DNA of 64,000 nucleotides from Bacteroidota bacterium (GCA_035506275.1 DATJPT010000018.1:91278-155277), one strand, 5' to 3'. Shown: positions 14,786 to 24,371, counted from the first letter of the stretch. Notes: generated from the sequence alone by a model not told the origin. Numbers and translations are program-made.

Positions 14786-15208
14786 ATGTTAATGCCGAAA
14801 AGAGTCAAGTACAGAAAAGCGCAGCGCGGGCGCATGCGCGGAAAAGCGACACGCGGCGCGACAATCGCGTTCGGCGATTTCGGGTTGAAGGCGATCGAAC
14901 CGGGCTGGATCACCCAGCGGCAGATCGAGGCCTCGCGCGTTGCGCTCACCCGCATGATGAAGCGGGAGGGAAAAGTATGGATCAGGATCTTCCCCGACAA
15001 GCCGGTGACCAAGAAACCCGCCGAAACCCGTATGGGAAGCGGCAAAGGAAACCCCGAGTTCTGGGTGGTCGTGATCAAGCCCGGACGCGTGATGTTCGAG
15101 ATCGGCGGCGTACGGAAGGAAATGGCGAAGGAGGCCCTGACGCTCGCGGCGCACAAGCTCCCGATCAAAACCAAGTTCGTGACACGCATCGATTACGATG
15201 CCCATTAA
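14786..15208 (+). CDS. rplP: 50S ribosomal protein L16
   Basis: L16, 140 residues, organises the A-site region of the 50S subunit. [19 protein letters not shown] and the [20 protein letters not shown] motif identify it. The arginine-containing [16 protein letters not shown] helix is present. The 44-nt spacer to rpsC and 12-nt spacer to rpmC are typical for the block. The ATG at 14786 is chosen over the second Met two codons later; either could be used. Confidence 0.97.
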   Translation: MLMPKRVKYRKAQRGRMRGKATRGATIAFGDFGLKAIEPGWITQRQIEASRVALTRMMKREGKVWIRIFPDKPVTKKPAETRMGSGKGNPEFWVVVIKPGRVMFEIGGVRKEMAKEALTLAAHKLPIKTKFVTRIDYDAH

Positions 15209-15220
15209 CAGAGTCTGCCC

Positions 15221-15430
15221 ATGAAAACATTCGAAATCAAAGACCTCTCCGATTCGGAGTTGCAGAAAAGAATCGCGGACGACAAAGAGACGCTCGCGCA
15301 CATGAAGTTCCAGCAGGCGACGAAGCAGATCGAGAACACGGCAAAGCTCAAGCTCATCCGGCGCGACATTGCGCGGATGATGACCATGCTGAACCAGCGG
15401 AAACGCAAAGCGGAAGCCGCGAAGCCATAA
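15221..15430 (+). CDS. rpmC: 50S ribosomal protein L29
   Basis: L29, 69 residues, a small two-helix protein near the tunnel exit next to L23. The pattern of an N-terminal helix ([24 protein letters not shown]) followed by the [20 protein letters not shown] helix is diagnostic. It ends 26 nt before rpsQ. Confidence 0.96.
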   Translation: MKTFEIKDLSDSELQKRIADDKETLAHMKFQQATKQIENTAKLKLIRRDIARMMTMLNQRKRKAEAAKP

Positions 15431-15456
15431 TCAGAGCACGGAGACCCGACCAGACA

Positions 15457-15717
15457 ATGGAAACAAGAACCACTCGACGAAAAACACGCGTTGGCAAAGT
15501 GATCAGCACCAAGATGATGAAGAGCATCGTCGTTGCTATTGAACGGCGCGTTCCTCATGCACTGTACAAAAAATATTTCCGCCGCACGACGAAGCTCATG
15601 GCGCACGACGAGAAAGGCGAGGCCGGACTCGGCGACACCGTCCGTATTATGGAGACTCGCCCGCTGAGCAAAAACAAACGATGGCGTCTGGTGGAAGTGG
15701 TGGCAAAAGCGAAGTAA
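15457..15717 (+). CDS. rpsQ: 30S ribosomal protein S17
   Basis: S17, 86 residues, an OB-fold protein that binds 16S rRNA early in assembly. The ATG at 15457 gives [17 protein letters not shown]; an open frame continues upstream but lacks conservation. The [25 protein letters not shown] and [20 protein letters not shown] motifs are standard. It is the last gene of the S10 block, 20 nt before rplN. Confidence 0.97.
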   Translation: METRTTRRKTRVGKVISTKMMKSIVVAIERRVPHALYKKYFRRTTKLMAHDEKGEAGLGDTVRIMETRPLSKNKRWRLVEVVAKAK

Positions 15718-15737
15718 CCGGTATTCAGGAGTATCTC

Positions 15738-16106
15738 ATGATCCAGGAAGAAACAAATTTAGTCGTTGCAGACAATTCGGGAGCGAAAAAAGTGCGGTGC
15801 ATCCGCATCCTCGGCGGTCACGACCGCCGGTACGCCAGCGTCGGCGACCTCGTTGTCGTCTCCGTCAAGTCTGCGATTCCCGGCGCGGGCGTTAAAAAAG
15901 GCGAGGTCTCCCGCGCCGTCGTCGTCCGCACGAAGAAGGAAGTCGGACGCAAGGACGGATCGTACATCCGTTTCGACGAGAACGCCGTCGTCCTGATCAC
16001 TCCGCTGAACGAGCCGCGGGGAACGCGCATCTTCGGCCCCGTCGCGCGCGAGCTTCGCGAGAAACAGTTCATGAAGATCGTCTCTTTGGCACCAGAAGTT
16101 CTATAA
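15738..16106 (+). CDS. rplN: 50S ribosomal protein L14
   Basis: L14, 122 residues, located at the subunit interface where it forms bridges and binds silencing factor RsfS in other bacteria. ATG 15738 ([17 protein letters not shown]) is preferred because CAGGAG lies at about 7 nt upstream and the length matches the family; an in-frame ATG at 15681 inside rpsQ would add 19 unconserved residues. It opens the spc block. Confidence 0.98.
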   Translation: MIQEETNLVVADNSGAKKVRCIRILGGHDRRYASVGDLVVVSVKSAIPGAGVKKGEVSRAVVVRTKKEVGRKDGSYIRFDENAVVLITPLNEPRGTRIFGPVARELREKQFMKIVSLAPEVL

Positions 16107-16126
16107 CGAAAACCGAAAGCAACGCT

Positions 16127-16450
16127 ATGCAAGTTCGAAAAGATGATATCGTCATCGTAAAATCCGGGAACAACTCGGGCAAGGAAGGCAAAGTGCTGAA
16201 AGTGTTCCCCGCGACGAACAGGGTGATCGTCGAAGGCGTCAACATCATTAAGCGCCATACGCGTCCCTCGCAGCGCAACCCGCAGGGGGGCGTCGTGCAG
16301 AAGGAGGCGTCGGTCAATTCTTCGAACGTGATGGTGAAGTGCCCGAAGTGCAATACGGCGACGCGCGTGGGATACCAGCACGTCACCGACGCGACGTCGG
16401 GAAAGAAAAAATCGATGAGGATCTGCCGTAACTGCGGCGAGATGTTTTAA
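16127..16450 (+). CDS. rplX: 50S ribosomal protein L24 with C-terminal zinc ribbon
   Basis: L24, 107 residues, an assembly initiator protein of the 50S subunit at the tunnel exit. The KOW segment VRKDDIVIVKSGNNSGKEGKV is at the N-terminus. The C-terminal part holds two CxxC pairs (VKCPKCNTATR and RICRNCGEMF), a zinc-ribbon form found in many but not all bacterial L24 proteins. Spacing to rplN is 20 nt. rplE follows after 76 nt. Confidence 0.97.
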   Translation: MQVRKDDIVIVKSGNNSGKEGKVLKVFPATNRVIVEGVNIIKRHTRPSQRNPQGGVVQKEASVNSSNVMVKCPKCNTATRVGYQHVTDATSGKKKSMRICRNCGEMF

Positions 16451-16526
16451 GAACTGCCGGGCAACGTTCCGGACCGATCAACGGTGCTATGCGAACAACA
16501 TAGCACATCTCTAGAAGGTGCAGCAC

Positions 16527-17168
16527 ATGGGAAAAGAAAAGAAACCAGCACAGAAACAGGAACAGAAAGAGGCGAAGGCCTCGCATGCGCGGGAGGCGGG
16601 AGTGTACCCCCGTCTGCTCGAGATGTACAAGAAAGACCTGGCGCCGGTCATGATGAAGCGGTTCAACTATAAGAGCGTGATGCAGGTGCCGCGGCTCGAA
16701 AAGATCTCCCTGAACATGGGCGTCGGCGCCGCAACGCAGGACGCGAAGTTGATCGAGACCGCCGCGAAAGAACTGGAATTGATCACCGGACAGAAACCGG
16801 CGATCACGAAAGCAAAGAAAGCGATCTCGAATTTTAAGCTCCGGCAGGGGGTGCCCATCGGCGCCCGCGTGACGCTCCGGGGGAGACAGATGTATGAATT
16901 TCTTGACCGGCTTGTCAATGTTGCGATGCCGCAGATCCGGGATTTCCGCGGAGTGCCGGACAAATCGTTCGACGGCCGCGGCAATTATACGCTCGGCATC
17001 AAAGAACAGATCATTTTCCGCGAGATCGACGCGGACAAAGTAACGAAAATCAACGGCATGGATATCACCTTTGTCACGACGGCGAAGACGGACCTCGAGG
17101 CGATGGAGCTGCTCAAAGGGTTCGGCATGCCGTTCGTCAAACGCGATACAGTTCAAAAAGCAAATTAA
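16527..17168 (+). CDS. rplE: 50S ribosomal protein L5 with N-terminal extension
   Basis: L5, 213 residues, binds 5S rRNA and contacts P-site tRNA. The start at ATG 16527 has AGAAGG 8 nt upstream; a GTG at 16518 overlaps that site and is less likely. About 30 extra Lys/Glu/Gln-rich residues precede the conserved core ([20 protein letters not shown]), making it longer than the roughly 180-residue E. coli protein. Core motifs [18 protein letters not shown] and [13 protein letters not shown] are intact. Confidence 0.96.
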   Translation: MGKEKKPAQKQEQKEAKASHAREAGVYPRLLEMYKKDLAPVMMKRFNYKSVMQVPRLEKISLNMGVGAATQDAKLIETAAKELELITGQKPAITKAKKAISNFKLRQGVPIGARVTLRGRQMYEFLDRLVNVAMPQIRDFRGVPDKSFDGRGNYTLGIKEQIIFREIDADKVTKINGMDITFVTTAKTDLEAMELLKGFGMPFVKRDTVQKAN

Positions 17169-17186
17169 TTTACCCAAGGAGCGTTC

Positions 17187-17372
17187 GTGGCACGATTAGC
17201 GATGGTTGTTAAAGCAAAGAAAACACCGAAACATCCCACCCAGAAACACAACCGGTGCAGCCTCTGCGGAAGGTCCCGCGCCTATATGCGGAAATTCGGC
17301 ATCTGCAGACTTTGCTTCCGCTCCATGGCGCTCGACGGGAAAATCCCCGGAGTGACGAAAGCAAGCTGGTAA
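17187..17372 (+). CDS. rpsN: 30S ribosomal protein S14, zinc-binding type
   Basis: S14 of the short zinc-containing type, 61 residues, in the 30S head. It starts with GTG 17187 preceded by AAGGAG. The zinc ligands are the two pairs CSLC and CRLC, with the typical [12 protein letters not shown] between them. The presence of the C+ form, rather than the roughly 100-residue zinc-free form, fits zinc-replete growth; a zinc-free paralogue may exist elsewhere. Confidence 0.97.
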   Translation: MARLAMVVKAKKTPKHPTQKHNRCSLCGRSRAYMRKFGICRLCFRSMALDGKIPGVTKASW

Positions 17373-17405
17373 CAGCGCGATCAACAATTAGGAGAATGCG
17401 TATCA

Positions 17406-17801
17406 ATGTCAATGTCCGATCCCATAGCTGATTATCTCACGCGAGTCCGCAATGCCCTGCGCGCGCGCCACAAGAAAGTCGATGTCCCTGCGTCGAACCT
17501 GAAAAAAGAAATTTCGCGCATTTTGATGGAACAGAAATTCATCGCAAGCTACACGACGGTCGACGATACGAAGCAGGGAATCATCCGTATCCAGCTGAAA
17601 TACAACGATACAACGAGCGTGATCAGCGGACTGCGCCGCATCAGCCGCCCCGGCATCCGCCGGTACCACAACGCGGGCGAGCTGCCGCGCGTCAACAACG
17701 GCCTCGGCGTTGCGGTGATGTCGACGTCCAAAGGATTGATGACAGACAAACAGGCGCGCAAAGAAAATGTCGGCGGCGAAGTTCTGTTCTACGTGTGGTA
17801 A
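17406..17801 (+). CDS. rpsH: 30S ribosomal protein S8
   Basis: S8, 131 residues, binds helix 21 of 16S rRNA and is the spc-operon repressor in E. coli. [26 protein letters not shown] at the start and the C-terminal [20 protein letters not shown] are diagnostic. ATG 17406 and ATG 17412 are both possible starts; the first is used here. The spacer to rpsN is 33 nt. Confidence 0.97.
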   Translation: MSMSDPIADYLTRVRNALRARHKKVDVPASNLKKEISRILMEQKFIASYTTVDDTKQGIIRIQLKYNDTTSVISGLRRISRPGIRRYHNAGELPRVNNGLGVAVMSTSKGLMTDKQARKENVGGEVLFYVW

Positions 17802-17846
17802 TACCATCAGAGGTCAGTCAGAAAAAGAGTTTGAAGGAGTCTTACA

Positions 17847-18398
17847 GTGTCACGAATCGGCAGAAAACCAGTAGTCATTCCCAAGGGAGTGAAAGTCGAA
17901 GTGAAGAACGGCAAAGTGAAGGTCACCGGAACGAAGGGTGATCTGACCGTGGCCATTCATCCCGATGTCACCGTCGAGGTCAAAGGCGAAGAGGTCCATG
18001 TCTCCCGCCACTCCGATTTCAAGGAGCAGCGGTCGCTGCACGGATTATTCCGCGCGCTGATCGCCAATATGGTCACCGGCGTGACGACGGGCTTCACCCG
18101 CAAACTGGAGATCGTCGGCGTTGGCTACCGTGCGGAACTGAAGGGAAAGGTCCTTCAGCTCGCACTCGGTTACTCGCATCCGATCGCGTTCCGTCCCCCC
18201 GATTCAATCAAGGTTGAAGCGCCGACGCAGACGAGCATCGTCATCAGCGGCATCGACAAGCAGCTCGTCGGCCTGGTCGCGGCAAAAATACGGTCCCTCC
18301 GTCCCCCCGAACCGTACAAAGGGAAGGGGATCAAGTACGAAGGAGAGTACATCCGCAGAAAAGCCGGCAAGACAGCGGCCACTGCCGGTACTAAATAA
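17847..18398 (+). CDS. rplF: 50S ribosomal protein L6
   Basis: L6, 183 residues, with two related domains near the sarcin-ricin loop. It starts at GTG 17847 with AAGGAG upstream ([17 protein letters not shown]). The second domain shows the conserved [28 protein letters not shown] motif. A short Ala/Thr/Lys tail ends it. It lies 45 nt after rpsH and 38 nt before rplR. Confidence 0.98.
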   Translation: MSRIGRKPVVIPKGVKVEVKNGKVKVTGTKGDLTVAIHPDVTVEVKGEEVHVSRHSDFKEQRSLHGLFRALIANMVTGVTTGFTRKLEIVGVGYRAELKGKVLQLALGYSHPIAFRPPDSIKVEAPTQTSIVISGIDKQLVGLVAAKIRSLRPPEPYKGKGIKYEGEYIRRKAGKTAATAGTK

Positions 18399-18436
18399 TC
18401 AACGGGTTCGATTCACAGTTACCGTTACGAGCAGGT

Positions 18437-18805
18437 ATGATCAACAAAGAGACGATACAGCGCCGGATAAAGATCAAAGCGACGATCCGGAAAAAAATCT
18501 CGGGGACGGCAGAGCGCCCGCGCCTGACCGTGTACCGCAGCCTGGGAAACATCTACGGGCAAATCATCGACGATGCGGCGGGAAAGACCCTTGTCGCGGC
18601 CTCATCGATATCGAAGGAAGTCAAAGCCGAGCTGGCGGGAGCGAAATCAAAGAAGGCGAAGAGCATCCTCGTCGGAAAGATTCTCGCGAAAAAGGCGCTG
18701 GAAAAAAACATCAAGAACGTCGTGTTCGACCGGAACGGATTGCTGTATCACGGCCGTGTGAAAGCGCTGGCGGACGGTGCACGTGAAGGCGGCTTAAAAT
18801 TTTAA
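18437..18805 (+). CDS. rplR: 50S ribosomal protein L18
   Basis: L18, 122 residues, carries 5S rRNA to the 50S subunit with L5. The basic N-terminus ([13 protein letters not shown]) and the core [21 protein letters not shown] and [26 protein letters not shown] are typical. Normally rpsE follows directly; here a tRNA-Gln gene lies between them, beginning 36 nt after this stop. Confidence 0.97.
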   Translation: MINKETIQRRIKIKATIRKKISGTAERPRLTVYRSLGNIYGQIIDDAAGKTLVAASSISKEVKAELAGAKSKKAKSILVGKILAKKALEKNIKNVVFDRNGLLYHGRVKALADGAREGGLKF

Positions 18806-18841
18806 GATGTGATTGCTGCTGGAAGGAATCGCCCGCTCTCT

Positions 18842-18912
18842 TGTCGGGTCGTCTAATGGCAGGACAACGCCCTTTGGAGGCGTATGTAGAGGTTCGAATC
18901 CTCTCCCGACAG
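18842..18912 (+). tRNA. tRNA-Gln (anticodon UUG)
   Basis: A complete 71-nt cloverleaf without encoded CCA. The acceptor TGTCGGG pairs with CCCGACA (18905-18911), discriminator G. The D arm is GTCT/GGAC, and the anticodon stem ACGCC/GGCGT encloses loop CTTTGGA, giving anticodon TTG. The T arm is AGAGG-TTCGAAT-CCTCT. The U1-A72 first pair and G73 are the identity features of bacterial tRNA-Gln, which supports the assignment. It lies on the same strand as, and inside, the spc ribosomal protein block between rplR and rpsE. Confidence 0.95.
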
Positions 18913-18967
18913 CAAGAAACGCAAACGACGCTGTAAAAACTCATTAACGGAGTGAAGAGGTTTACCC

Positions 18968-19471
18968 TTGGCACGTATTAAAGCAAACGAGTTCGAACTT
19001 AAGGACAAGCTGGTCCACATCAACCGCGTCGCAAAAGTGGTGAAAGGCGGACGCAGGTTCAGTTTCAACGCGATCGTTGTTGTCGGCGACGGCAACGGCC
19101 ATGTCGGCATCGGCCTGGGCAAAGCGAATGAAGTGGCGGACGCGATCTCCAAAGGAATCGACGACGCGAAAAAGAACGTCGTATCGGTATCGATCGTGAA
19201 CGGCACGATCCCCCACGAAGTGATCGGAAAGTTCGGCGCGGGAAAAGTGCTGTTGAAACCGGCATCTCCCGGAACGGGACTGATCGCCGGCGGCGGCGTC
19301 CGCGCGCTGCTCGAATCGGCAGGCGTGAAGGACGTCCTCACGAAACAGATGGGCTCTTCCAACCCGCACAACGTGGTGAAAGCGACATTGGCCGGACTGC
19401 TCAGCCTTCGGGACGCCAAAACGGTGGCGCAGGAGCGCGGGGTCTCACTTCAGGAATTATTCCAGAATTAA
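18968..19471 (+). CDS. rpsE: 30S ribosomal protein S5
   Basis: S5, 167 residues, contributes to decoding accuracy and mRNA unwinding at the 30S entry channel. The start is TTG 18968 with GAAGAGG about 7 nt upstream ([15 protein letters not shown]). The first domain has [23 protein letters not shown] and the second ends in [21 protein letters not shown]. It is the first gene after the embedded tRNA-Gln, so its translation start lies 55 nt behind the processed tRNA 3' end. Confidence 0.97.
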   Translation: MARIKANEFELKDKLVHINRVAKVVKGGRRFSFNAIVVVGDGNGHVGIGLGKANEVADAISKGIDDAKKNVVSVSIVNGTIPHEVIGKFGAGKVLLKPASPGTGLIAGGGVRALLESAGVKDVLTKQMGSSNPHNVVKATLAGLLSLRDAKTVAQERGVSLQELFQN

Positions 19472-19476
19472 CCATT

Positions 19477-19671
19477 ATGGCAGCGCACAAAAAGATAAAA
19501 ATAACGCAAATCCGCAGCGTGGTCCACACGCTGAAGAGCCACAAACGCACTATCGAGGCGCTGGGGCTCGGACGTCCCAACTACTCCGTTATTCACACCG
19601 ACACGCCGCAGATCCGCGGGATGGTGAATGCAGTCCGTCACCTTGTTGTCGTCGAAGAAGTGAAATCATAA
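19477..19671 (+). CDS. rpmD: 50S ribosomal protein L30
   Basis: L30, 64 residues, a small protein of the 50S solvent side. The ITQIRSVVHTLKSHKRTIEALGLGRPNYSV pattern followed by TPQIRGMVNAVRHLVVVEE is the family signature. Only 5 nt separate it from rpsE, so the two are probably translationally coupled. rplO begins 52 nt later. Confidence 0.97.
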   Translation: MAAHKKIKITQIRSVVHTLKSHKRTIEALGLGRPNYSVIHTDTPQIRGMVNAVRHLVVVEEVKS

Positions 19672-19723
19672 TTGCAGCGGGGTCCGCCCGGCGGGCCTCA
19701 TCAGTGATCAAAGGAATATTACC

Positions 19724-20215
19724 ATGGCGGCGATTTTAAGCAACTTACGGTACGCAAAAGGCTCGCGGAAAAAGACGAAGAGGATCGGGCGCGGTCAGGG
19801 CTCGGGACACGGCGGCACGGCGACACGCGGGCACAAAGGGCAGGGTTCCCGTTCGGGTTCGGGTCTGAAGCGCGGGTTTGAAGGGGGACAGATGCCGCTC
19901 ACCCGGCGTCTGCCGAAGTTCGGGTTCCGGAATCCGTTCCGGGTCGAGTACCGCGTCGTGAACGTCGAAGTGCTGCAGAAGCTCGCGACGGACGGAAAAG
20001 TCAAAGACGAAGTTACGCCGGAGATCCTGTACTCGCTCGGCGTCGTGTCGAAGAAGAACGAGCCGGTGAAAATTCTCGGCGACGGCGAACTGAAAGCAAA
20101 ATTGACGATCTCGGCGCACAAGTTCAGCAAGTCTGCGGTGGAGAAGATTACGGCGGCCGGCGGGAAAGCGACGGAGATACAGACTCAGAAACCCGCCGCA
20201 GCGAAAAAATCATAA
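19724..20215 (+). CDS. rplO: 50S ribosomal protein L15
   Basis: L15, 163 residues, an assembly protein of the 50S subunit. The N-terminal GRGQGSGHGGTATRGHKGQGSRSG stretch, Gly/Arg-rich and extended into rRNA, and the FEGGQMPLTRRLPKFGF motif are diagnostic. The C-terminal globular part ends in an Ala/Lys-rich tail. It is followed after 9 nt by secY, the usual arrangement. Confidence 0.97.
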   Translation: MAAILSNLRYAKGSRKKTKRIGRGQGSGHGGTATRGHKGQGSRSGSGLKRGFEGGQMPLTRRLPKFGFRNPFRVEYRVVNVEVLQKLATDGKVKDEVTPEILYSLGVVSKKNEPVKILGDGELKAKLTISAHKFSKSAVEKITAAGGKATEIQTQKPAAAKKS

Positions 20216-20224
20216 GACATCTCC

Positions 20225-21565
20225 ATGAGCAAATTAGACGAAAATATCCGCAACATCTTCAAGATTCAGGAGCTGCGAACGCGCGTGCTGTTCACGGCGG
20301 CGCTGTTGATCGTCGTCCGCATCGGTTCGCACGTCACGCTCCCCGGCGTCGATGCTTCGGTGCTGGCGGAATCGATGCGCAACCAGGCGTCGAACACGCT
20401 CTTCGGTCTCTACGATTTGTTCGTCGGCGGCGCGTTCAGCCACGCGGCGATTTTTGCGCTCGGCATCATGCCGTACATCAGCTCCTCGATCATTATCCAG
20501 CTGCTTGGCGCGGTCGTCCCCTTTTTCCAAAAACTTCAAAAAGAAGGCGAGAACGGGCGGAAGAAGATCACGCAGTACACGCGGTACGGCACGGTGCTCA
20601 TTTCGATGCTGCAGGCGTGGGGCGTCAGCGTGCGCCTGGTGAGCCTGAATGCCGCGGGCGTATCGATCGTGCCGCAGCAGCTGCAGGGGTTCGGGTTCGC
20701 GCTCAGCACGATCATCGTGCTGACGACGGGAACGATGTTCATGATGTGGCTGGGAGAACAGATCACGGAGCGGGGAATCGGCAACGGCATCTCGCTCATC
20801 ATTTTCATCGGCATCATCGCCCGGTTTCCGGTCGCTCTTCTCGACGAGTTCCAGCTCGTCAATTCCGGCGCCCGGCCGATCATTGTCGAGCTGGTGATCT
20901 GGGCATTCATGCTGCTGATCATCGCCGGCGTCGTGATGGTCACGCAGGGAACACGGCGTATTCCGGTGCAGTATGCAAAGCGCGTTGTCGGCAGAAAGGT
21001 CTACGGGGGCGTCACCCAGTATATTCCGATGCGCGTGAACACGGCGGGCGTTATGCCGATTATCTTCGCGCAATCGATCATGTTCATCCCGAGCACGGTC
21101 CTGACGTTCTTCCCGGACAGCGATTTTGTCGCGTCGATCGCCGGATATCTCGAGCACACGTCGTTCACCTACTCATTCTTCTACGGCTTGATGATCGTGT
21201 TCTTCACCTATTTCTACACGGCGATCGCCTTCAACCCGAAGGACGTCGCGGACAACATGCAGAAGCAGGGAGGGTTTATTCCCGGGATCCGGCCGGGCAA
21301 GCACACGTCGGATTTCATCGACAATATTTTGACGAAGATCACGCTGCCGGGCTCGATCTTCCTGGCCATCATCGCGATTCTGCCGGCATTCATGGTGCGG
21401 TTCGGAGTGACGACCAGCTTCGCATCGTTCTTCGGCGGAACGAGCCTGCTGATCATCGTCGGCGTTGCGCTCGACACGCTTCAGCAGGTTGAATCCCACT
21501 TGCTCATGCGGCATTATGACGGGTTCATGAAGAGCGGCAAGATCAAAGGACGAATCGGCCGGTAA
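20225..21565 (+). CDS. secY: Protein translocase subunit SecY
   Basis: Central channel of the Sec translocon in the inner membrane, 446 residues with ten predicted membrane helices. The plug and second helix region (GVDASVLAES ... LGIMPYISSSIIIQLL) and the cytoplasmic loop with TLRRIP-like sequence (QGTRRIPVQYAKRVVG) that binds the ribosome and SecA are present. The C-terminus (VESHLLMRHYDGFMKSGKIKGR) is typical. It ends the spc block and is followed by map. Confidence 0.98.
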   Translation: MSKLDENIRNIFKIQELRTRVLFTAALLIVVRIGSHVTLPGVDASVLAESMRNQASNTLFGLYDLFVGGAFSHAAIFALGIMPYISSSIIIQLLGAVVPFFQKLQKEGENGRKKITQYTRYGTVLISMLQAWGVSVRLVSLNAAGVSIVPQQLQGFGFALSTIIVLTTGTMFMMWLGEQITERGIGNGISLIIFIGIIARFPVALLDEFQLVNSGARPIIVELVIWAFMLLIIAGVVMVTQGTRRIPVQYAKRVVGRKVYGGVTQYIPMRVNTAGVMPIIFAQSIMFIPSTVLTFFPDSDFVASIAGYLEHTSFTYSFFYGLMIVFFTYFYTAIAFNPKDVADNMQKQGGFIPGIRPGKHTSDFIDNILTKITLPGSIFLAIIAILPAFMVRFGVTTSFASFFGGTSLLIIVGVALDTLQQVESHLLMRHYDGFMKSGKIKGRIGR

Positions 21566-21588
21566 TTTTGGGCGGCGGTGCGGTACTC

Positions 21589-22347
21589 ATGGTGACGATC
21601 AAAACAGAAAAAGAAATTGCCCTGATCAGGGAAAGCTCGCAGATCGTCGCCGATGTTTTGAGGCTGCTGGAGAAACAGATCTATCCCGGGGTCGCGACGA
21701 AGGACCTCGATTCGCTCGCCGAGGATTTCATCCGGAGCAGCGGCGGGGCTCCGGCGTTCAAAGGCTACGGGAGCGACCGGAACAATCTTTTTCCCGCATC
21801 GATCTGCGTCTCGATCGACAACGAAGTGGTTCACGGGATTCCGGGCAACAGGGTGTTGAAAGAAGGAGAGATCGTCTCTCTCGATGTCGGCGTCGTGAAG
21901 GAGGGATTTTTCGGGGACGGGGCGTGGACATTTCCCGTGGGAAAAGTTTCGGAAGGGAAGGCGCGGCTGATGAGGATCACTCAGGAGTCGCTCGACAAAG
22001 GCGTTGAACAGGCGGTCGAAGGAAATTATCTCCATGATATCTCGCACGCCGTCCAGCATCATGTTGAAGCTGCGGGATTTTCGGTGGTAAGGGATCTGGT
22101 GGGACACGGTATCGGCACGGATTTGCACGAAGACCCGCCCGTTCCGAACTACGGCAAAGCGAAGACCGGTCTGAAGCTGAAGGAAGGAATGACGCTCGCC
22201 ATCGAACCGATGGTGAATTTTGGAGCGTACGACGTGCGGACCGGCAGGGACGGATGGACGATCGTGACGGCGGACAATACGCCGTCGGCACATTTCGAAC
22301 ACACGGTCGTCGTTCGAAAAAACAGGGCGGAGATTTTAACTCAGTAA
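21589..22347 (+). CDS. map: Methionine aminopeptidase, type I
   Basis: Removes the initiator methionine from nascent proteins; two-metal pita-bread fold, 252 residues. All five metal ligands can be seen: Asp in SLDVGVV, Asp in FFGDGAW, His in [10 protein letters not shown], Glu in AIEPM and Glu in HFEHTVVV; the substrate-contacting His is in VVHGIPG. I chose ATG 21589 ([13 protein letters not shown]); a TTG at 21568 would add seven residues and almost touch the secY stop. The secY-map-infA order is common when adk is absent. Confidence 0.95.
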   Translation: MVTIKTEKEIALIRESSQIVADVLRLLEKQIYPGVATKDLDSLAEDFIRSSGGAPAFKGYGSDRNNLFPASICVSIDNEVVHGIPGNRVLKEGEIVSLDVGVVKEGFFGDGAWTFPVGKVSEGKARLMRITQESLDKGVEQAVEGNYLHDISHAVQHHVEAAGFSVVRDLVGHGIGTDLHEDPPVPNYGKAKTGLKLKEGMTLAIEPMVNFGAYDVRTGRDGWTIVTADNTPSAHFEHTVVVRKNRAEILTQ

Positions 22348-22358
22348 ACGCATCGGCA

Positions 22359-22577
22359 ATGGCAAAGCAAGGAGCAATCAAAGTTGACGGAACGATCACG
22401 GAAACGCTGCCCAATGCTTCATTCAAAGTCAAGCTGGACAACGGGCACGAGATCCTTGCGCATATTTCCGGCAAAATGCGGATGAACTACATCAAGATCT
22501 TGGTCGGTGATAAAGTGACGGTGGAGCTTTCGCCGTACGACCTGTCGAAGGGACGCATCACCTACCGGTACAAGTGA
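22359..22577 (+). CDS. infA: Translation initiation factor IF-1
   Basis: IF-1, 72 residues, an OB-fold protein that blocks the ribosomal A site during initiation. ATG 22359 ([20 protein letters not shown]) is chosen because it gives exactly the family length; an in-frame ATG at 22254 lies inside map. [32 protein letters not shown] sequence and the final GRITYRYK are diagnostic. It lies 11 nt after map. Confidence 0.97.
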   Translation: MAKQGAIKVDGTITETLPNASFKVKLDNGHEILAHISGKMRMNYIKILVGDKVTVELSPYDLSKGRITYRYK

Positions 22578-22602
22578 GCGAGCAGGAAGAAAGGAACAGA
22601 CA

Positions 22603-22716
22603 ATGAAAGTGCGGGCATCAGTCAAGCGGTTATGCGAAAACTGCAAAGTCATCCGGCGCAAAGGCGTCGTGAGAGTGATCTGCAAAAACCCGAAACACAA
22701 ACAGCGTCAGGGATGA
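22603..22716 (+). CDS. rpmJ: 50S ribosomal protein L36
   Basis: L36, only 37 residues, reading [19 protein letters not shown] at the N-terminus and ending [10 protein letters not shown]. The zinc ligands are the CENC pair, one further Cys (VICKNP) and a His, the C+ form of L36. It follows infA by 25 nt with AAGGAACAG upstream of the ATG, in the usual infA-rpmJ-rpsM order. Confidence 0.96.
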   Translation: MKVRASVKRLCENCKVIRRKGVVRVICKNPKHKQRQG

Positions 22717-22774
22717 TCCCCCGGCGGGATCAGTGCCGTTGAGGCCAAGAGTCGATTAACAAGGAGAACATCAC

Positions 22775-23158
22775 GTGGCTCGTATAGCTGGAGTCGATTT
22801 ACCAAAAAACAAGCGGTCCGAAATCGGGCTGACGTACATTTACGGCATCGGCCGGACAACGTCGCAGCAGATCCTCACGAAGGCAGGGGTCGATCTGAAC
22901 AAAAAGATCGGCGACCTGAACGACGACGAAGTGTCGAAGATCCGTACGATCATCCAGGCGGAGTACAAGACCGAAGGAGCGATGCGGAGCGAGATGCAGA
23001 TGAACATCAAGCGTCTCATGGACATCGGGTCGTACCGCGGGCTGCGTCACCGCAAAGGCCTCCCCGTACGCGGACAGCGGACGCGGACAAATTCGCGCAC
23101 CAGGAAAGGGAAGAGAAAGACGGTCGCCGGGAAGAAGAAAGTGCTGGCGAAGAAATAA
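22775..23158 (+). CDS. rpsM: 30S ribosomal protein S13
   Basis: S13, 127 residues, in the 30S head, contacting P-site tRNA and forming bridges with L5. It starts at GTG 22775 after AAGGAG ([19 protein letters not shown]). The helix-two-turn-helix signature [15 protein letters not shown] and the C-terminal [20 protein letters not shown] motif are intact, ending in a Lys-rich tail. It opens the alpha block. Confidence 0.98.
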   Translation: MARIAGVDLPKNKRSEIGLTYIYGIGRTTSQQILTKAGVDLNKKIGDLNDDEVSKIRTIIQAEYKTEGAMRSEMQMNIKRLMDIGSYRGLRHRKGLPVRGQRTRTNSRTRKGKRKTVAGKKKVLAKK

Positions 23159-23201
23159 TCAATCTCAACCAAAGAACGATCTTTGGCTGAAAGGAGTAAA
23201 C

Positions 23202-23645
23202 GTGGCAAAAGAACAGACACAAGCGCCGGCGAAAGCCCCGGCATCAGCGCCGGGCGCGGCGGCGGCGCCTGCTGCAAAGAAGAAGAAAAAGATCCATGTC
23301 GACGTTAACGGCAAAGCGTTCATCAAGGCGACGTTCAACAACGTCATCGTAACGCTCACCGATACGTACGGCAACACCATCGCGTGGTCGTCCGCGGGAA
23401 AGAACGGCTTCAAAGGATCCCGCAAGAATACCCCGTTCGCCGCTCAGGTCTCAGCAGAAGCTGCGGCGAAAGAGGCGTACGATATGGGACTGCGCAAAGT
23501 GGAAGTGTTTGTGAAGGGACCGGGTTCCGGCCGTGAAGCGGCGATTCGTTCGCTGCAGACCGCAGGGCTCGAAGTCTCGATCATCCGCGACATCACGCCG
23601 ATACCGCACAACGGCTGCCGTCCGCCGAAGCGCCGCCGCGTGTAA
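23202..23645 (+). CDS. rpsK: 30S ribosomal protein S11 with Ala/Pro/Lys-rich N-terminus
   Basis: S11, 147 residues, on the 30S platform near the Shine-Dalgarno helix. It starts at GTG 23202 with AAGGAG upstream. The first roughly 30 residues are a low-complexity Ala/Pro/Lys extension not found in the 129-residue E. coli protein. The core has [33 protein letters not shown] and [15 protein letters not shown], all standard. Confidence 0.97.
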   Translation: MAKEQTQAPAKAPASAPGAAAAPAAKKKKKIHVDVNGKAFIKATFNNVIVTLTDTYGNTIAWSSAGKNGFKGSRKNTPFAAQVSAEAAAKEAYDMGLRKVEVFVKGPGSGREAAIRSLQTAGLEVSIIRDITPIPHNGCRPPKRRRV

Positions 23646-23693
23646 TGGTGTCGAAGAGTTCATTACCTCATCACTTATAGAAAGTCATCATCA

Positions 23694-24323
23694 ATGGCAC
23701 GATATATCGACGCCAGTTGCAGGCTGTGCAGACGGGAACGCCAGAAACTTTTTTTGAAGGGAACAAAATGCTTTACGGAGAAATGCCCGGTTGAACGGAG
23801 GAATTTTCCCCCCGGACCGCACGGGCAGTCGCGCAGGCAAAAAGTTTCGGAATACGGACTTCAGCTTCGGGAGAAACAGAAGATCAGGAGAATGTACGGT
23901 CTGCTCGAAACCCAGTTCAGAAATTATTTTGAGAAATCTCTTCGTCAGACCGGCAAGACGGCGGAAATCCTCGTCAAGACGCTCGAACGCCGTTTCGACA
24001 ATGTCGTCTACCGTATGGGCTTCGCCCCATCACGCAAAACGGCACGCCAGCTGATCCTGCACGGCCATTTTTCCATCAACAACAAACCGGTGGATATTCC
24101 CTCGATGCTGTTGAAGGCAGGGGACGTGATCAGCGTGAACGAGCGGAGCAAGAAGCTCGAAGTCATTCACAATTCCATGAAGCGCATGAAAGACAGCTCG
24201 ATGCTGCCGTGGCTCAGCCTGGACAAGGCAAACCTGAACGGAACATTCCTTCAGATTCCGGAGCGGACCGACATTCCTTTGCCGGCAAACGAACAGCTCG
24301 TCGTCGAATTGTACTCCAAGTAA
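23694..24323 (+). CDS. rpsD: 30S ribosomal protein S4, zinc-binding form
   Basis: S4, 209 residues, a primary 16S rRNA binder and accuracy protein. The N-terminal CRLC and the later CFTEKC form a four-cysteine zinc site, the C+ variety. The S4 RNA-binding domain shows RRFDNVVYRMGFAPSRKTARQL and HGHFSINNKPVDIPS. In E. coli S4 represses the alpha operon. Its place between rpsK and rpoA is standard. Confidence 0.98.
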   Translation: MARYIDASCRLCRRERQKLFLKGTKCFTEKCPVERRNFPPGPHGQSRRQKVSEYGLQLREKQKIRRMYGLLETQFRNYFEKSLRQTGKTAEILVKTLERRFDNVVYRMGFAPSRKTARQLILHGHFSINNKPVDIPSMLLKAGDVISVNERSKKLEVIHNSMKRMKDSSMLPWLSLDKANLNGTFLQIPERTDIPLPANEQLVVELYSK

Positions 24324-24371
24324 TCGATTTTTTTCACAACAACTTAAAACGTGTGAAAGTGAGTGAATCTC

